The notes under the pieces: generated by a model | What the model saw: only the letters and a program-made list of their open reading frames with translations | Told to the model about the DNA's origin: nothing | The model's database searches: none | Translations under genes and position numbers: made by a program | NCBI GenBank assembly: GCA_037576215.1 | Contig: JBANDB010000002.1 | Location: forward strand, 3,410,001 to 3,474,000 | DNA: 64,000 nt | Direction of reading: 5' to 3' | From: Armillaria gallica | Lineage: Eukaryota > Basidiomycota > Agaricomycetes > Agaricales > Physalacriaceae | Shown: one piece after another, positions 34,545 to 46,859 of the stretch | Numbering within the stretch: the stretch's first letter is position 1 | Layout of the letters: every line of letters begins with the position of its first letter

Positions 34545-35881
34545 ATGTCGATGCGGCGACAGCGCCTCAAAGCATTTCTTCTTCCTAGCATTGTTGTTAC
34601 CGGCACACTGCTATACTTTGTCAGCCAGTATCACTACCAGATCCGCAACACCATCTCTTATGCGACCCGGCCGATATGGGACACGGCCGATGGTCCCACG
34701 CATGTTATACCTCATTACTACGGCGAGGGTTTGGAGATAGACGAGCATGTATGCCAGCTTCATGGTTGGAAGCAACGCACCGACGCCGAGAATTATCGCG
34801 TCCTTGATGCCGTTCTCATGAGTAGTGAGCTGGATTTATTGGAGATACGGATGAATGAGCTGGACTCTGTCGTTGACCGCTTCTTTATCGTCGAGTCGAA
34901 TGCTACTTTTACTGGTCTGCCAAAGGAGACCTATTTTGCAAACAACCGTGCACGATTCTCCAAATTTGACAAGAAGATATCATACCGGTTGTGAGTGCTT
35001 TGCTCGCTCATGCTTTGAGGACCTAATCACTGGGATAGTTTACCCGGATACCCTCTCAAAGACGGCCAGACAGCATGGAATGTTGAAGCCAAGACTCGCG
35101 ATACCATGACGGCATTCTTGCGCTCACACATGACCGAGTTCGCACCGACTACAAGGCCGCTCGTCATCATGTCCGATGTCGATGAAATACCATCAGGCCA
35201 TACCCTCCGACTCCTCAAAGCCTGCGATTTCGGTACCACTATACACCTGCAACTCCGAAATTACGTGTACAGGTATGGCGTGTACTTCTAAGGTTATCTC
35301 ATACCTAATTCTACTAGCTTTGAATGGTTCCTCGGTTTCAATAGCTGGCGCGCAAGTGTCAATCTCTGGATGCCCAGCACCTACTATTCCCATCGGAAGA
35401 GCGGTGATGTCATGCTTGCTGATTCGGGCTGGCATTGCAGCTATTGCTTCAGAACCATACCAGAATATGTCACCAAAATGACCGGCTTTTCTCATTATGA
35501 TCGTATTGGTGGCCAGATGAGTCTCCTGGACCCACAAAGAATACAGGACACTATATGCAGGGGGAAAGACATATTCGGAATGCTTCCCGAGGCATTCAAT
35601 GTACGTTTTCTTCGCCTTCCAGACAGCATCTTTCGACTAATGAGTATGCAGTACGTTGATCTACTTGCCCAGATCAATCCGGAACCGTAAGGACTAATCT
35701 CATCATGGCATATAGAGACCACTGATCATTTTCTAGGCAAGTGTCTGCTGTAAACCTTCCACGCTTCCTGATTGAAGCTGCTGACCGATTCAAATTTCTT
35801 CTCCCGGGCGGGTGCCAGCGCACAGCGGAAACAACTGCTGAAGTCGAAGACGCTAATTCCCCTGATGACTTGGAACGGTGA
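34545..35881 (+). CDS. glycosyltransferase family 17 (MGAT3-like)
   Basis: Golgi type II membrane glycosyltransferase resembling the beta-1,4-N-acetylglucosaminyltransferase that adds bisecting GlcNAc. Start [20 protein letters not shown] provides a basic cytoplasmic end and a signal-anchor helix. Family blocks: [35 protein letters not shown], the acidic metal-site motif [33 protein letters not shown] and [11 protein letters not shown]. Five exons with GT-AG introns of about 45-55 nt; no frameshift. About 370 residues, the normal size. The fungal substrate is not established. The clean structure argues the gene is active. Confidence 0.85.
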
Positions 35882-36161
35882 CGATGATTTCTTGATATAC
35901 CTATCTATCCACTGTACAATTCCGCATTAATTTATCCCATCTGGTCATGCCATGTAACAATATTTTGAAGTTGACATCTTGCATCCTTACATAGATTGTA
36001 AATACACTTGAATACACAACAAATTCAGCAACAGCACACCGTATACGGTATGAGAAAAGGGTACGACAAATCCAAAGGGTAAATACATGATTAAAGAGCG
36101 ATGTGATAGCGATACTTATGTCGGCGGCATGTAATCGTGAAGGTCGTGTTGAATTAATTAA

Positions 36162-39100
36162 TTAAGAACGAGATGTCGCCACTGTGCTCTGACGTCGCCG
36201 TGCTCTTTCAAGTGGTTTCAGTGAACTATCAATCGAGAAAGCTGCAAAGAAATGAGATTGATGCCAGTAGAGAAAATAGACAGGTTCGCACATGAATCGG
36301 ATTCATCAACTGAACTGTCTGCAACGAGAGAATCCGAGAAGAGGTCGTCTGAGCGTGTGAATGCAATACGTTTAGGGATCATCGATTTTCTCGCACGCTA
36401 CAGGCCAGCGTCAGCAAGTTACAAAAGCATGAAGATAAAACATCCTACTTTGTTGACACCAGCGACATTTATACCCTCTAAGCTGATGGCGTACTGAGTC
36501 TCGTCGAGGTGTTGGAGTTTCTCGGCACACTCTACGATCCATTGCAAACCAACAACGAAAGGTTTGGTCTCCAGTTGCCTATCCAATAATCAGCTACATA
36601 GCCAGGACCTGAAGTAAAGACCTTTACCTATACCGGTTTAATGTGCCAACCGTCCCGTCCTTGAAGACGAGATGCGTGCACGTCAATCCAAAGTTTTTCA
36701 TTACCTACCCAAAAAATCAAATTCCAAGATGCATAATATAATAGGCCCACGCACCTTCGCTCCCAAGCGTTTCAGCATGTCAATGAAGACATCTCCACAA
36801 TCAACACCATTACTAGAATCTCGTACGTCGACATACGCCTTAACCCCGGATAAAATGCTCAGGCTGGGGTCGGCAGGTTTCTTTGACCCTGAAACCTTGC
36901 GCCCGGAATATGAATAGCTCTTATCGTCACGCCCGGCCTCTTCGTTATCATCGTTATTCAAGCTCGGGGTACGTTTGGGGCCAAGTCCGTTGGGTTTCAT
37001 TGAAGCTGAAGAGGACGCACTCGAGGAAGGTGCCGAAGGATAAGTGCTTGTAGAACTCCGGAGGCCCTCTCGTTTCGGAGGTGTCGCTGGAGGTCCCATA
37101 TCCCCGGACACTTTAGGCGCGGGCGGCGGTGGCATGGATCGGGATAGCATATTGAAGGCCATCGAAGCCCTTCTCGAAGCATTCTTACCCCAACCGTCTG
37201 CCTCATCTACAACTTTCCGTTTGCCCTTAATCAAGTGAGCACCAACTAATTCGGACAACTCCATCGCCTCAGGCGTCGGTGCAGCGACCTTCGATTCCCA
37301 GACAGATTTAGCGCTACCGTGCGTCTGTTCAACGCCAATCATTGCATCGTTGTCGTCATCTCCATCACCACTTCCTTTCACAGGACTGGCCGGAATAACG
37401 GGTAAGGGCGTCTTTTGACTGACTTTCTGAACTGCTCTATACGGAAATATACTGGGTTTGCCCCGCGGAAGGCCTCCCGTGCCTGACATGAGCCGACCGG
37501 GCCGTGTTAGAGCGTCCTTCTTGAAGAAATCAGTGACAGGTCGTTGCGCCAGCATTGTCTTGGATGATGACGACGCAGCTGACGTGCTCTTGCTTGAGCT
37601 AGCCGTACTTAGTTCTGCGGAGTCAAGAGTCGCGGAACGAGGCAATGTACCAGTACGACTGGTAGAGGCATCTTCGTTGTCAGAATTGAAGCCGAAACTA
37701 GACGTAGGTCGTGAAGGTGGAGGTACGGCGAGTTTTTCAAGCGCAGAGGATAAATTCGAAAGAGCGGATCCATTCATCGGCTTCGACGGTATCAAACCTG
37801 CAGAGAATAATTCGTAGGCGGACATAAGGACATACAATAAGCGCACCTCCAATAGGCCGCGCGAACATGGACGCCGATCTTCCCAACTTGGTTGGAGAAA
37901 GGTTCGCAGCGGTTTTCACAGGCGTTTTCCACCCAGGCGTTTTCGCTAGACTGGAGAAAGTCGGTTTCGCAAAATTATTTGAAGACCGTGGGGTTTTAGG
38001 AACTTCTGTGACGGGCTTAATTGATGGCTCCGCGACAGAATCTGACGATAAATCACTGAGAGGCGAAGTGGAACGTTCACGATCCGCAAGCTCTGCAGGA
38101 ACGGAAGGATGAACAGGCTTTGAAGCGGGTCTGGGAGAAGACTTGAGGCCAAGCAATGATTTCTTGCGCACCCGTGGATCTACAATTATAAGCTAAGGTA
38201 GTAAGGATTGACAGGTGGACGAACCTTGACTTGCCCTTTCCGCATCTTGCTCCTTCTTTTTCAAAGCAGAACTTCGTGTAACTCGAGGAATTGAGGAGGC
38301 ATGTATTCGTGCCCGTTTCTTTGTTACAACGGGCTTTGAAAGCTTTGGAACCTCGACAACATTTCGTCCTTCGTCTGAGACCGCCTTAGTCGAGGGATCT
38401 TTGGAAATAGGAAAATCCAACGCAGGATGATCAACGACAGGCTCAGTCTCAGGATCAGGTGCAGCTTTGCTCTCGTCGAAGAGCGACTCCAAGTCTGAAT
38501 TAATTACTTCTTCGGTTTCTGCATGGGTTTCCACAACGTGCTCAACAATACGCGAAGGTTTACTGCCTGAGGGACCAGTCTTGCCTTCACCATCAGCCTG
38601 AATATCAGTTTCAGGAATGGCTTCACGTCGTGGCTGAGGTATTTCCTTGGGCCGCATCTTATTCTTCAAGGACTGTCTGGGTGCAGGCTGCTCTTTGCTC
38701 TTGCCTTTGCCAGTGCTCTTCGATACAGAGTGGGCTGTTGAAGATGCAGGAGCTTTTCCCTTTCCCTTGACAGTGCTGGGCTGAGGAGCGCTCATCATGA
38801 TGTCGAATGCACTCTTTTTCTGAGAAGCGGCTTGGGCATGAGATTTCGCAGAGAAGCCAACGTCTGGTCCTTGCTCGGGAGGACCCGCTGATGAAGAGGT
38901 GTGAGATGGGCCCGGATCAGGTACGGGGGCGTCCAAACCATTTTCTGACGCGATAGAGGGACGTGGGATACGACTTTGATGAACATCAGTCTCGGGGGGC
39001 AGATGCGAAGCACACAGGGATTCAGGACGGACGGACGTGCTGTCACTCTACACGGGAACATGAGCACATGCAGAAAGACAGAATATGTGACAAACCATAT

Positions 39101-39971
39101 TGCTATTTCTCTCAAATTGCAAGCTTGACGCCCAGAGGACATCGCCATCCAGGTCACCATGTGGTGGCGCGAAAGGTGTCTCTGGTAGTGGTGTCAGGGG
39201 AGACAGCGGAGTCGGAGACAGTCTCGACCGAGCAGGTGTCTTGTGTCCGTTTGCTACTACAACATTGAGCGGGTCCTTCTTGAGCTGAAACGGTTCTGCC
39301 ACTTCTCCTGCAACTATTTCCTGTTTAACAGGGTTCAGAGACAATAGTGCGCGTTGCCTATCACCCTCCTGCTTAGTTTCTTCATCCAGTATAGAGTCGG
39401 TTCGCAGGCGACACCACGACCGTGAACTTCAACATTGGCACCACTTTTCTGGGTGAACGGGGCTTGTTGGGAGAACTGGGTGGGTTCCGGAGGTCAATGA
39501 TGGGAAACGTGGGGGGCACAGAGAAAGCTCTACGAGGTGTAAGGCCTGATTTGCGTGGTGATCCGTCGCCGACACGCTTGGGAGAGTCAAGATTCAGCTC
39601 GGCGAAGCGTCGGTCTGGAGAAGATGGATGTTGACATTCTCGCTGTCGCCATGTCCTACAGCGCCATAATCTCTCCGAGGACGCTTAAGGGCGGGAAACT
39701 CGGAGAGCGCCGCGTTGTTGGATGAGTACTCGGCGTCCCGCGACGGTGATGCCGACCGTTTGGCAGACTTGGTCGGGGAAAGTAAAAGTTCGTCCTCGGA
39801 TTCGTCTTCAACGCCTTCGTTCAGCCAAGACGATACAGGAGGTTCCGACTGGTTTCTCAAGGCTGTACGCGCGTCCTTCAGTGGCGAACGGCTCAAGGGA
39901 AGACGTTGGTAGATGTTGTCGGGAAGAGTAAGCTGAGATCTGGTGCGCTTGTCGCCGAAAATGTCACCCAT
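36162..39971 (-). CDS. microcephalin-like protein with C-terminal BRCT domain
   Basis: Long disordered protein (about 1,150 residues) rich in Ser, Pro, Lys and Glu, starting MGDIFGDKRTRSQLTLPDN, with one BRCT domain near the C terminus. The BRCT parts are seen across three exons: LSILSGVKAYVDVRDSSNG, VFIDMLKRLGAKV, CTHLVFKDGTVGTLNRYR and PFVVGLQWIVECAEKLQHLD. The order and spacing match the first BRCT of MCPH1, a DNA-damage and chromosome-condensation factor; the tail ends RRRQSTVATSRS. A nuclear role is inferred. At least eight short introns. Frame changes near 39650 and 39420 look like one-base indels rather than introns. It may instead be another BRCT adaptor, as the rest of the protein has no recognisable domain. 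Confidence 0.7.
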
Positions 39972-40275
39972 GTTGCTGGAAGATGTTGAGGTAGCATGTA
40001 AAGACCCCGATGGCACAGCGAGATGCGAGCTCTGTACACCGTACGGCGGGTAAATGTCTGGAATGATGACCGCGAGTGACAGAGAGTAAACCGCTCGCGT
40101 GTTGAGTCTGATCACGTGGTCATTTATTGTCATTTTTGTACCAATGGCCCAAAAAGGTAAGGGCGGTAAATCAGTGCATGCCGGCAGCCCTCGTCGTTGT
40201 CAGTCCATGAACCAGGTTTCTACTAGCCGCTGGTAGCCTAGATGAGGCCGAAAATTATAAGATAAAAAAAATGCG
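39972..40275. promoter_or_regulatory. compact divergent promoter
   Basis: About 300 bp between the starts of the BRCT protein and the NAD kinase, AT-rich near 40255-40270 (poly-A run). No named motif identified. Confidence 0.4.
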
Positions 40276-42056
40276 ATGTTCATTCCAAACGACTTTCGCT
40301 CGAATTCTACGACTCGCTTACAATCTAGCGGTACACCATGGTCCATCATTGCAACAGCGTAGCCTCGAGTACCTCTAGTACAAGTCGACGTGGTGTCTCG
40401 ATGTAGAAATGTGCTGTTGAGTTACATTGGGGACTCCAGACAAATTCCAGACGCGTCGGAAGACCGGACCGAATTGTCTAGTTGTCGGAGTCACAGCGTT
40501 ACGCGAAGCTCTCAAGGTGAAAATGCTCTCCACTTTCTCCAGGACGTGCCGTCGAGGCTTCGCGATCTCTACTCCCTTTCCAACGAGTTTATCCTGGTCA
40601 AGATGCACTCAAAAGCCGTTATCAAGGGCAATGTCCATGGAAGGGTCCGTATCTATAGCGTTCGTCACTAGCGGTGTAAGAATATGAAGGCGAGGAATTG
40701 ACATCTTCCGGAAGATAGGAACTACCTCGTACATCCTCCAAGATCTATCTTGATCGTCAACAAACTGAGAACACAGCCAGTTATCTTGGCAATTGACGCG
40801 TTTCTTGAGTTTGTGTTTCATAACATTGCTGTTGGACCCCTTCCTGATAGATTATCGACTAAACAGGCATGTCCAAACCACATATCCTAGCGTCAGAGTC
40901 TTTCATGAAGATAGAACTGATATACCCCACGGAGCTGAGGTATGGCATCCCGGTGCGCTTTCATTCTTCATCCTGTTATGCTGTTGTGTAATTTATAGAC
41001 TCTGCTCTTCTAGGCAAAGCAGAGCCAATCGATCTGGTCGTCACCCTCGGAGGCGATGGGACGATCCTGCATGCATCATCACTCTTTAGCGCTGGTGCTG
41101 TGCCTCCTGTTTTGAGCTTCTCGATGGGAACTCTGGGGTTCCTCCTGCCGTTTCGTTAGTACTCTTAATTCAAAAGTGGGTTACTCTGGATCCGAAACCA
41201 TCATCACCCAGATATCGATGACTTTGCCAAAGCGCTTGAGAGCGTCTTCCAAGGTAAAGCGACCATCTTGAACCGCATGCGTTTGGCGTGTACGTTCTAT
41301 GACGAGAACCTAGTCAAGAAGAAAAACAACGTTGATGACGGCATCGGTATGTTTATTCCGTATCTTGCACAGCCAGAACGTTATCGACATCGCGATGTAG
41401 ATTGGCAGGTTATGAATGAGATAGCACTGCACCGAGGTTCCAGTCCTCATCTGAACACGATTGATATCTATGTCGATGGCCAACACTTGACCGAAGCAGT
41501 TGTAAGTTCATCTCAACAGCCAGTTATCCAATTGACATACCTCTGTCCTAGTCTGATGGCCTCATTATATCTACTCCCACGGGATCGACGGCATACTCTT
41601 TGTCAGCCGGCGGGCCTATTGTACACCCCTCGTTAAGCGCCTTGGTCATGACTCCGATTTGCCCTCGGAGTCTATCGTTCCGGCCACTAGTATTTCCTTC
41701 CTCATCCTCGATCACCTTACGGGTAAGGACCTGCGAATCCTGTCCGTCACAGCTTTGCACCGATTGACCTGATTTGACAGATCGGTGATCGTAGTCGAGC
41801 GCCCGCAGGTGTGTCGATGGATGGCCGAACATCTCACGTCCTGCAGCCAGGCGAATCAGTGAATATTCAAGCATCACCATACCCGGTTCCTTGCATCAAC
41901 AGATCTTCAATCTCAGATGAAAAAAGCTATGGGATACAAAAAGGCGAGGGCGCTGGTCCTGGGAAGGAAGACGATTGGGTCCGGGACATCAACAATCTGT
42001 TGCAATACAACGCGACCTTCAGAAGCAAGGCCTTGTTGAGACACAGTCGCACTTGA
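40276..42056 (+). CDS. NAD kinase (NAD/NADH kinase)
   Basis: Phosphorylates NAD(H) to NADP(H). Conserved blocks: [16 protein letters not shown], the catalytic/phosphate loop [35 protein letters not shown], the signature [19 protein letters not shown] and [13 protein letters not shown]. About eight exons; short GT-AG introns. The 5' end is modelled from [16 protein letters not shown] with an intron 40361-40407; this stretch is rich in Ser, Thr and Arg and could be a mitochondrial targeting peptide, but the start is not certain, and the junction near 40660 is not fully resolved. The C-terminal extension ends LLRHSRT. Whether it matches cytosolic Utr1 or mitochondrial Pos5 types cannot be decided here. 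Confidence 0.85.
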
Positions 42057-42308
42057 GTAGTTCAAGCATTGAAGTTGATCGATGCTTCAATGTTCTAACT
42101 TCACAAGGTTGTGGCAACAAATTGATAGCTACAAATAAGTACTCAGCGAGTATACTATATGTAATACAGTGAACATATTCTACAATGCATGACTGAACAT
42201 ATTCTACAGTGAATGATGGGTATATTACCGGTATGGTATGTGAAATGTATTACCCATTACACGAGCTCTGTACGTTACGCGTTACGGTCCACGTATTACC
42301 CCCAAAAA
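42057..42308. other. convergent intergenic with a short tandem repeat
   Basis: AT-rich. A 15-bp unit TGAACATATTCTACA occurs at 42170-42184 and again at 42194-42208, followed by GTATTACC/GTTACG-like repeats to 42300. Likely a local duplication in a 3' region. Confidence 0.6.
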
Positions 42309-42829
42309 TTAAAAATGTTTACTGAACCATGTTCGTCGCTTTTCTCCACCATTGAGTGATGGCGTAGGGGAGGACTGACGAGTACGGGAATTAGATCGTG
42401 AAGCGGGTGCAGAATGAGACCATCGCGCGTAGTCTCCTTCCTTGGAATCAGGAACTTCAAGATACTGCGGTGGCTCGTCCTGTTTCTTGTCCTCCACAAT
42501 GTCCACATCGATGACTTCTCCACGAAGCATCCGCGATACCGTGGACGCCCATGCACTGGCAGATATGCGTACAGACGTGCGTGTGCCAGCAACGGTGGCT
42601 TGTGTCGTGAACACTATCTGGTGCCGATCAACCCCAAAGAGTTCGATAAATTCTTTTTGAGCGACGTCTAGAGCGACCTGTAAGTCGATAGAGGTTAGCT
42701 CTGCAACTGCAAGCAAGAAGTGAAATGCACCTCATAGTCGAGTTCTGGCTTTACGTAGACTAAATTTCCACGAAAACGGTAGGTGACAATATCTGCGGGT
42801 GTAGGGGAACTTGTGCGGTAGGATGCCAT
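42309..42829 (-). CDS. small conserved hypothetical protein
   Basis: Two exons give about 155 residues. Exon 1 starts MASYRTSSPTPADIVTYRF; the intron ends before VALDVAQKEFIELFGVD. The first half seems folded (beta-strand VTYRFRGNLVYVKP, helix ALDVAQKEFIELF, strand RTSVRISASAWAS); the second half is disordered and basic, ending RTWFSKHF. No domain name recognised. The clean single intron, steady coding signal and its own promoter gap on the left of the Asteroid-like gene support a real gene. Confidence 0.6.
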
Positions 42830-43146
42830 GGAGCGCGAAGTTTTAGGTTGGGCTGGGTCAATGGGCGAATGGCAATCGACGTAGACTCTTATGTACCTTA
42901 CCTAGCTAGGCAGTGTCGTGCACCGGCGCCTCGCTTCTGATTGCACAGCCCTTTACATCAATGAGTCAATGAGATCAGTATTTGCAACATTCCACACATC
43001 GCGCTAGCACAGCGCCTAGTTACGTAGAACCAATCACAGCCGAAACGACAGCCCAGTAAATACATCGGTGAAAGCCAACAATGGCCGTCAAGGTACAACA
43101 AAAAGATCTCAATGATTCAACAACCAACAATATCCAACATATAAAG
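42830..43146. other. intergenic, upstream of the small protein
   Basis: 317 nt between two minus-strand genes; holds the promoter of the small gene and the 3' end of the Asteroid-like gene. Nothing else seen. Confidence 0.45.
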
Positions 43147-45691
43147 CTATGTCTCCAAATCTCCCAGCATCGCAAAAAGTCCTGTTCCTTTGGCTGTCTT
43201 CACAGTAGAATTCTTTGGAGCTGTACCTTTCGCCTTTTTAGATTTCTTCCTCCGTTCCTCTACAAAGGCACCCTCAAGACCGGACTCACACGCCTCCCAA
43301 AGAGCTGTCGGCACATCGGGTAGCGCACTGGTTCCTGATAAATAGGAATGGAAGGCTCTGCCCGAAAATATGCAGGTTGGCGATGCCACCACATCGCGCA
43401 GCAAAAGGATGTTCGCTAAGTGATCGACGCATTCCAAGATATGCAGAACTTGGGCAACAAGCTGGACATGGCGATCGATAATAGGCGGCATCTGATTATC
43501 CTGCACGGTAGCTATGCTTCCGTCCCAGGAAAAAGACGCCAAGAAGCAGCGCGCTTCTCGCCGCGTCCAGCGTTCTGATTCCCGGTTTTTATTCTGACCA
43601 TCTGCGGCCCGCTCGCTCAGCATCTTCAAGATCCAGCGTAGCACCAGAGCCACCGAGATCTGTTGCGGTGGTAACTGGGTGATACCAGGAATGTCGGAAT
43701 CCAGTGCTCGGAGCATGACGGAAAGCCGCTCCTCTTGCGACTGCAACACCAAAGGTACCGGCGAGTCAGCCAGATTGCGCTCGGGAGTCGAGATAGACGC
43801 AAGGAGGTCCGCAAGGGAAGGGACTTCCACGGGCTCGTTGATAAGCTTACTTCCGCGTCGGAAATATTCATTGACAGCTCGGGGACATGGTGTAGGCACC
43901 AGTTTTGGATTAGGCGCGCCCTGGTCTGTGCTGGAAACATCAGAACCACGTAGGCTTTGCAGTGCACCTCGTAAGGGCGCTAGCAGGTCACCGCCCGCAT
44001 CGCTGTCCATGTCAGAGTCTGACTCAACCACATCAACTAACTCGTCTTCATCGTCGGGTTGCTCTACAGGACTTTCCGACTCCTGCTGTTCCTCTGGTAA
44101 GCCCAATGCATCATCCAATATAGCATATCCCCATAGTCGTATTGCCCTCCCCAACAGCGCGACGGTCTGCAAATCTGGACTTTCGAGGAACTGGCGAGGC
44201 CAGTACGTTGACGTTGTCAAGCAATTCATTACAAGTGGAGGAATGTGACCCTTGCGATATGCATCCAGGTATCGAGTTCGAATCTGGATTCGCATTACCA
44301 ACTCATCGTTGTCCTCGTCTTCCTCGTCGCTAACATCTCGAGCTGCGACTTCCAGTAACCTGGAGAAGGAAGGAAGGAGGGGACAGGTATCGGGCTCATG
44401 AAGTGCGCATATCCTCGTGGGCCAAAGTCCCTTTGCCCCCTGATGCTCGCCTTCGTACTTTGGAATAGCATACTGCAGCGCGCCTTCCGCAATTTTGTCG
44501 ACAATATCGTCAATCTGCCCCGAGGCGATGTTGTGGATATTCCTCGCTATGAGGGAATTGACTGTTCGGTCAATCAGGTCCATGACGCTGCCCACTTGGT
44601 GTTTCGCTTTCTTTCGATTAGAACTGGGAGTAAGAATGGACTGTATGGTTGCTGCGACACGGTCAATCCGCTGGATTAGCGTGAGTTGGCGTTCAAAGAA
44701 CATGGCATGCATGTTCTGGCGCGTTGTCAAGTCATGGTTCGTGAAGTCGTTACCTACGAGAGAACCCAAGAGCGGGAGAAGAGTGACGGGTAATTTGAGA
44801 TGATCAGCCAGGACAGATGGGCTGTACACTGAGAACGATAAAGACATCTGTGTAGCGTTTTCCGGGGGTATGACGCCCTTTCCAAAAGCTGGTGCTGCTT
44901 TGGCGGCTCTAATTCTGCTCTTGGGTTTACGGACTTGTTGAAAATCGTCGTCGTCAACAACATCTGCAACTTGATCAGGAATCAGGGCGGTCCATACCAT
45001 CTCATCTAGTGGTATATACCCAAGATATCCGTCCGAATTCAAGACAACAAAATCTGAATCTGTCCCGAGGACGTATCCACCAAGTCGTCCAGCAAGCTCG
45101 ACAGCATAAGGATCACACTCTTCATCGGCAAAATGTACGTCCAGGGAGCTATTCGATGCACAAAGATGTTCAAGTGCATGTAGCGTCGCCACATAGTATA
45201 ACGGTGGTATGATCTGCGCCTCTTTGAGGAACCGGGGCGATGTTCGAGATGCCTGGGAGGTCCGGAAGAAGAGTAACGAGGGCTCAATGATGGATTTGGA
45301 TGCACGGGATACCAGTGTAGCGTGCTTTAGCTCTGGGTAAGGACCTAAACAGACGGTCAGTACAAGACGAAATTGCCGCAGTATCTACTGACCATCGAAG
45401 ACAAATGATATCCGGAGGCCAGCACTGATCCAAGCCTGTACAACATCGGTAACAAGCTTTGCAAACTCGGCGTATTCACCGCCGTAGATCCAAGGAAGGC
45501 TACATCTCTGATGCAGTGCATATATGAGTCTGGAAATGAATGAGCACAGCGTGAGATAGAAAACACAGCACTAGTACTGACGACCATGCGTCGACCACCA
45601 CGTAAATCGGGTCATTTAAGGAGCATTGCACTGTTCGTGAAAGGGCTCGTTTGTTTTCGCGAAGGTAGGTCGTCAACCCATGGACGCCCAT
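43147..45691 (-). CDS. Asteroid-like XPG/PIN-domain protein
   Basis: Relative of FEN1/XPG nucleases in the Asteroid group. Start MGVHGLTTYLRENKRALSR is the typical XPG N terminus, followed by IYVVVDAWSLIYAL (first acidic residue) and LRISFVFDG (second). The XPG-I region follows: HFADEECDPYAVELAG and VLGTDSDFVVLNSDGYLGYI with several acidic residues. Three exons (two introns close to the 5' end) and a long third exon of about 680 codons; roughly 815 residues without frameshift. The C-terminal half contains an acidic low-complexity stretch (around 43980-44090). The acidic cluster suggests it could keep metal binding, but Asteroid proteins are poorly characterised and activity is not proven. Confidence 0.78.
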
Positions 45692-46859
45692 AGGGATGCT
45701 ACAGGGTACAGAGCAAGCCGTCCAGCGGGTCAGCCTCGGTTACATAATGGCAAAGGACCCAGATTCGCACTCGCTCTCTTGCTACATCGCCCTATGACAA
45801 CGAGATAGCAGCCACTTTGCTCACTGTCTAGAATGCTCTAGCTAGCTGCATCCAAAGGATTTGGCTGTTCGTCGACGAATAGCAAAGAAAGGTGTGTTTT
45901 ATGACTAACATCATTTATGTTTAGTGACAGTTCCTTCTGCTGGAGCTGTGACGACCTACTACTTCACGTTGGGCAGCCAGAGCAATATATAGCAACTCTA
46001 CTGTCTACTCTTTGTCCTGGATCCGGTCTCCTTATCTGCAACGACATCCTGGTGGTGTTAATGCCGCGTGAATGCCGCATATCTACTTTCTATGCTCTGC
46101 GACCACTATATATACAGGTCATGTTTAGGCGCCCATAAACGCGTGTGGCTCGGTATCCTGGAAACTTGGAAACGTTATCCTCGTAACTTTTCGAGATCGC
46201 AGGCCCAAACTATTGGTATCAGAGGAAAAAAACGCACGTAGAACTGCGTCCTCCGGCTCTTCGGTGATTACAGACTGAGATAAGTATCCGGAGCATGTCT
46301 TGTCGCTCCACCCATCATGCGATTGTGGCTTATGCTGTTGCCGTGCTAACTACCAGACCAAATATCGTGTTTAGATATGGGGCGCAAACAGCAACTCGCC
46401 GACGCCTCTTCCATTTCATCAGAGAACGTACGACTAGCAAGGACTATACATGAAATCAGCGATGCAGGCTAGCCTAGAACTCGCTTTATGAGATACTTGT
46501 GGAACTATAATTACTTTATGATATCCCCCACTGGCACATGATCATGTGCTGCTGTTCAATTGCACCGGATTATTGTCGATTCTTCACTACAGGTAGATCA
46601 TTAAACGCTGTTGTCACCATCGCCATGCTTTCCCCAACGTACTGGGGATGCCGTTCTGGGTAAATTTGAACTTAAAACAAGTAATGCCGGCTGAAATTCA
46701 TTCTGCTGTAGAAATCATTAACCGCGTACACTATCAGGAAACGCTATCTTCCCAATCGATTTCTCACGCTATGCTGTTAATCGCTGCGCGTAAAAAACGT
46801 GTTTTCGGAACCTTCAATGCCTTTTAACAGCCTGAATCCCTCGTTGGTTCTCTTCCACC
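45692..46859. other. divergent intergenic region
   Basis: 1.2 kb between two diverging genes. The short frames look random; no repeats, hairpins or known elements noticed. The 5' exon of the WW-domain gene might extend a little into it. Confidence 0.45.

Noticed and set aside
45692..46859. Possible transposon or gene fragment in the 1.2 kb gap
   Set aside because: No terminal repeats, no target duplication and no recognisable protein fragment could be shown.
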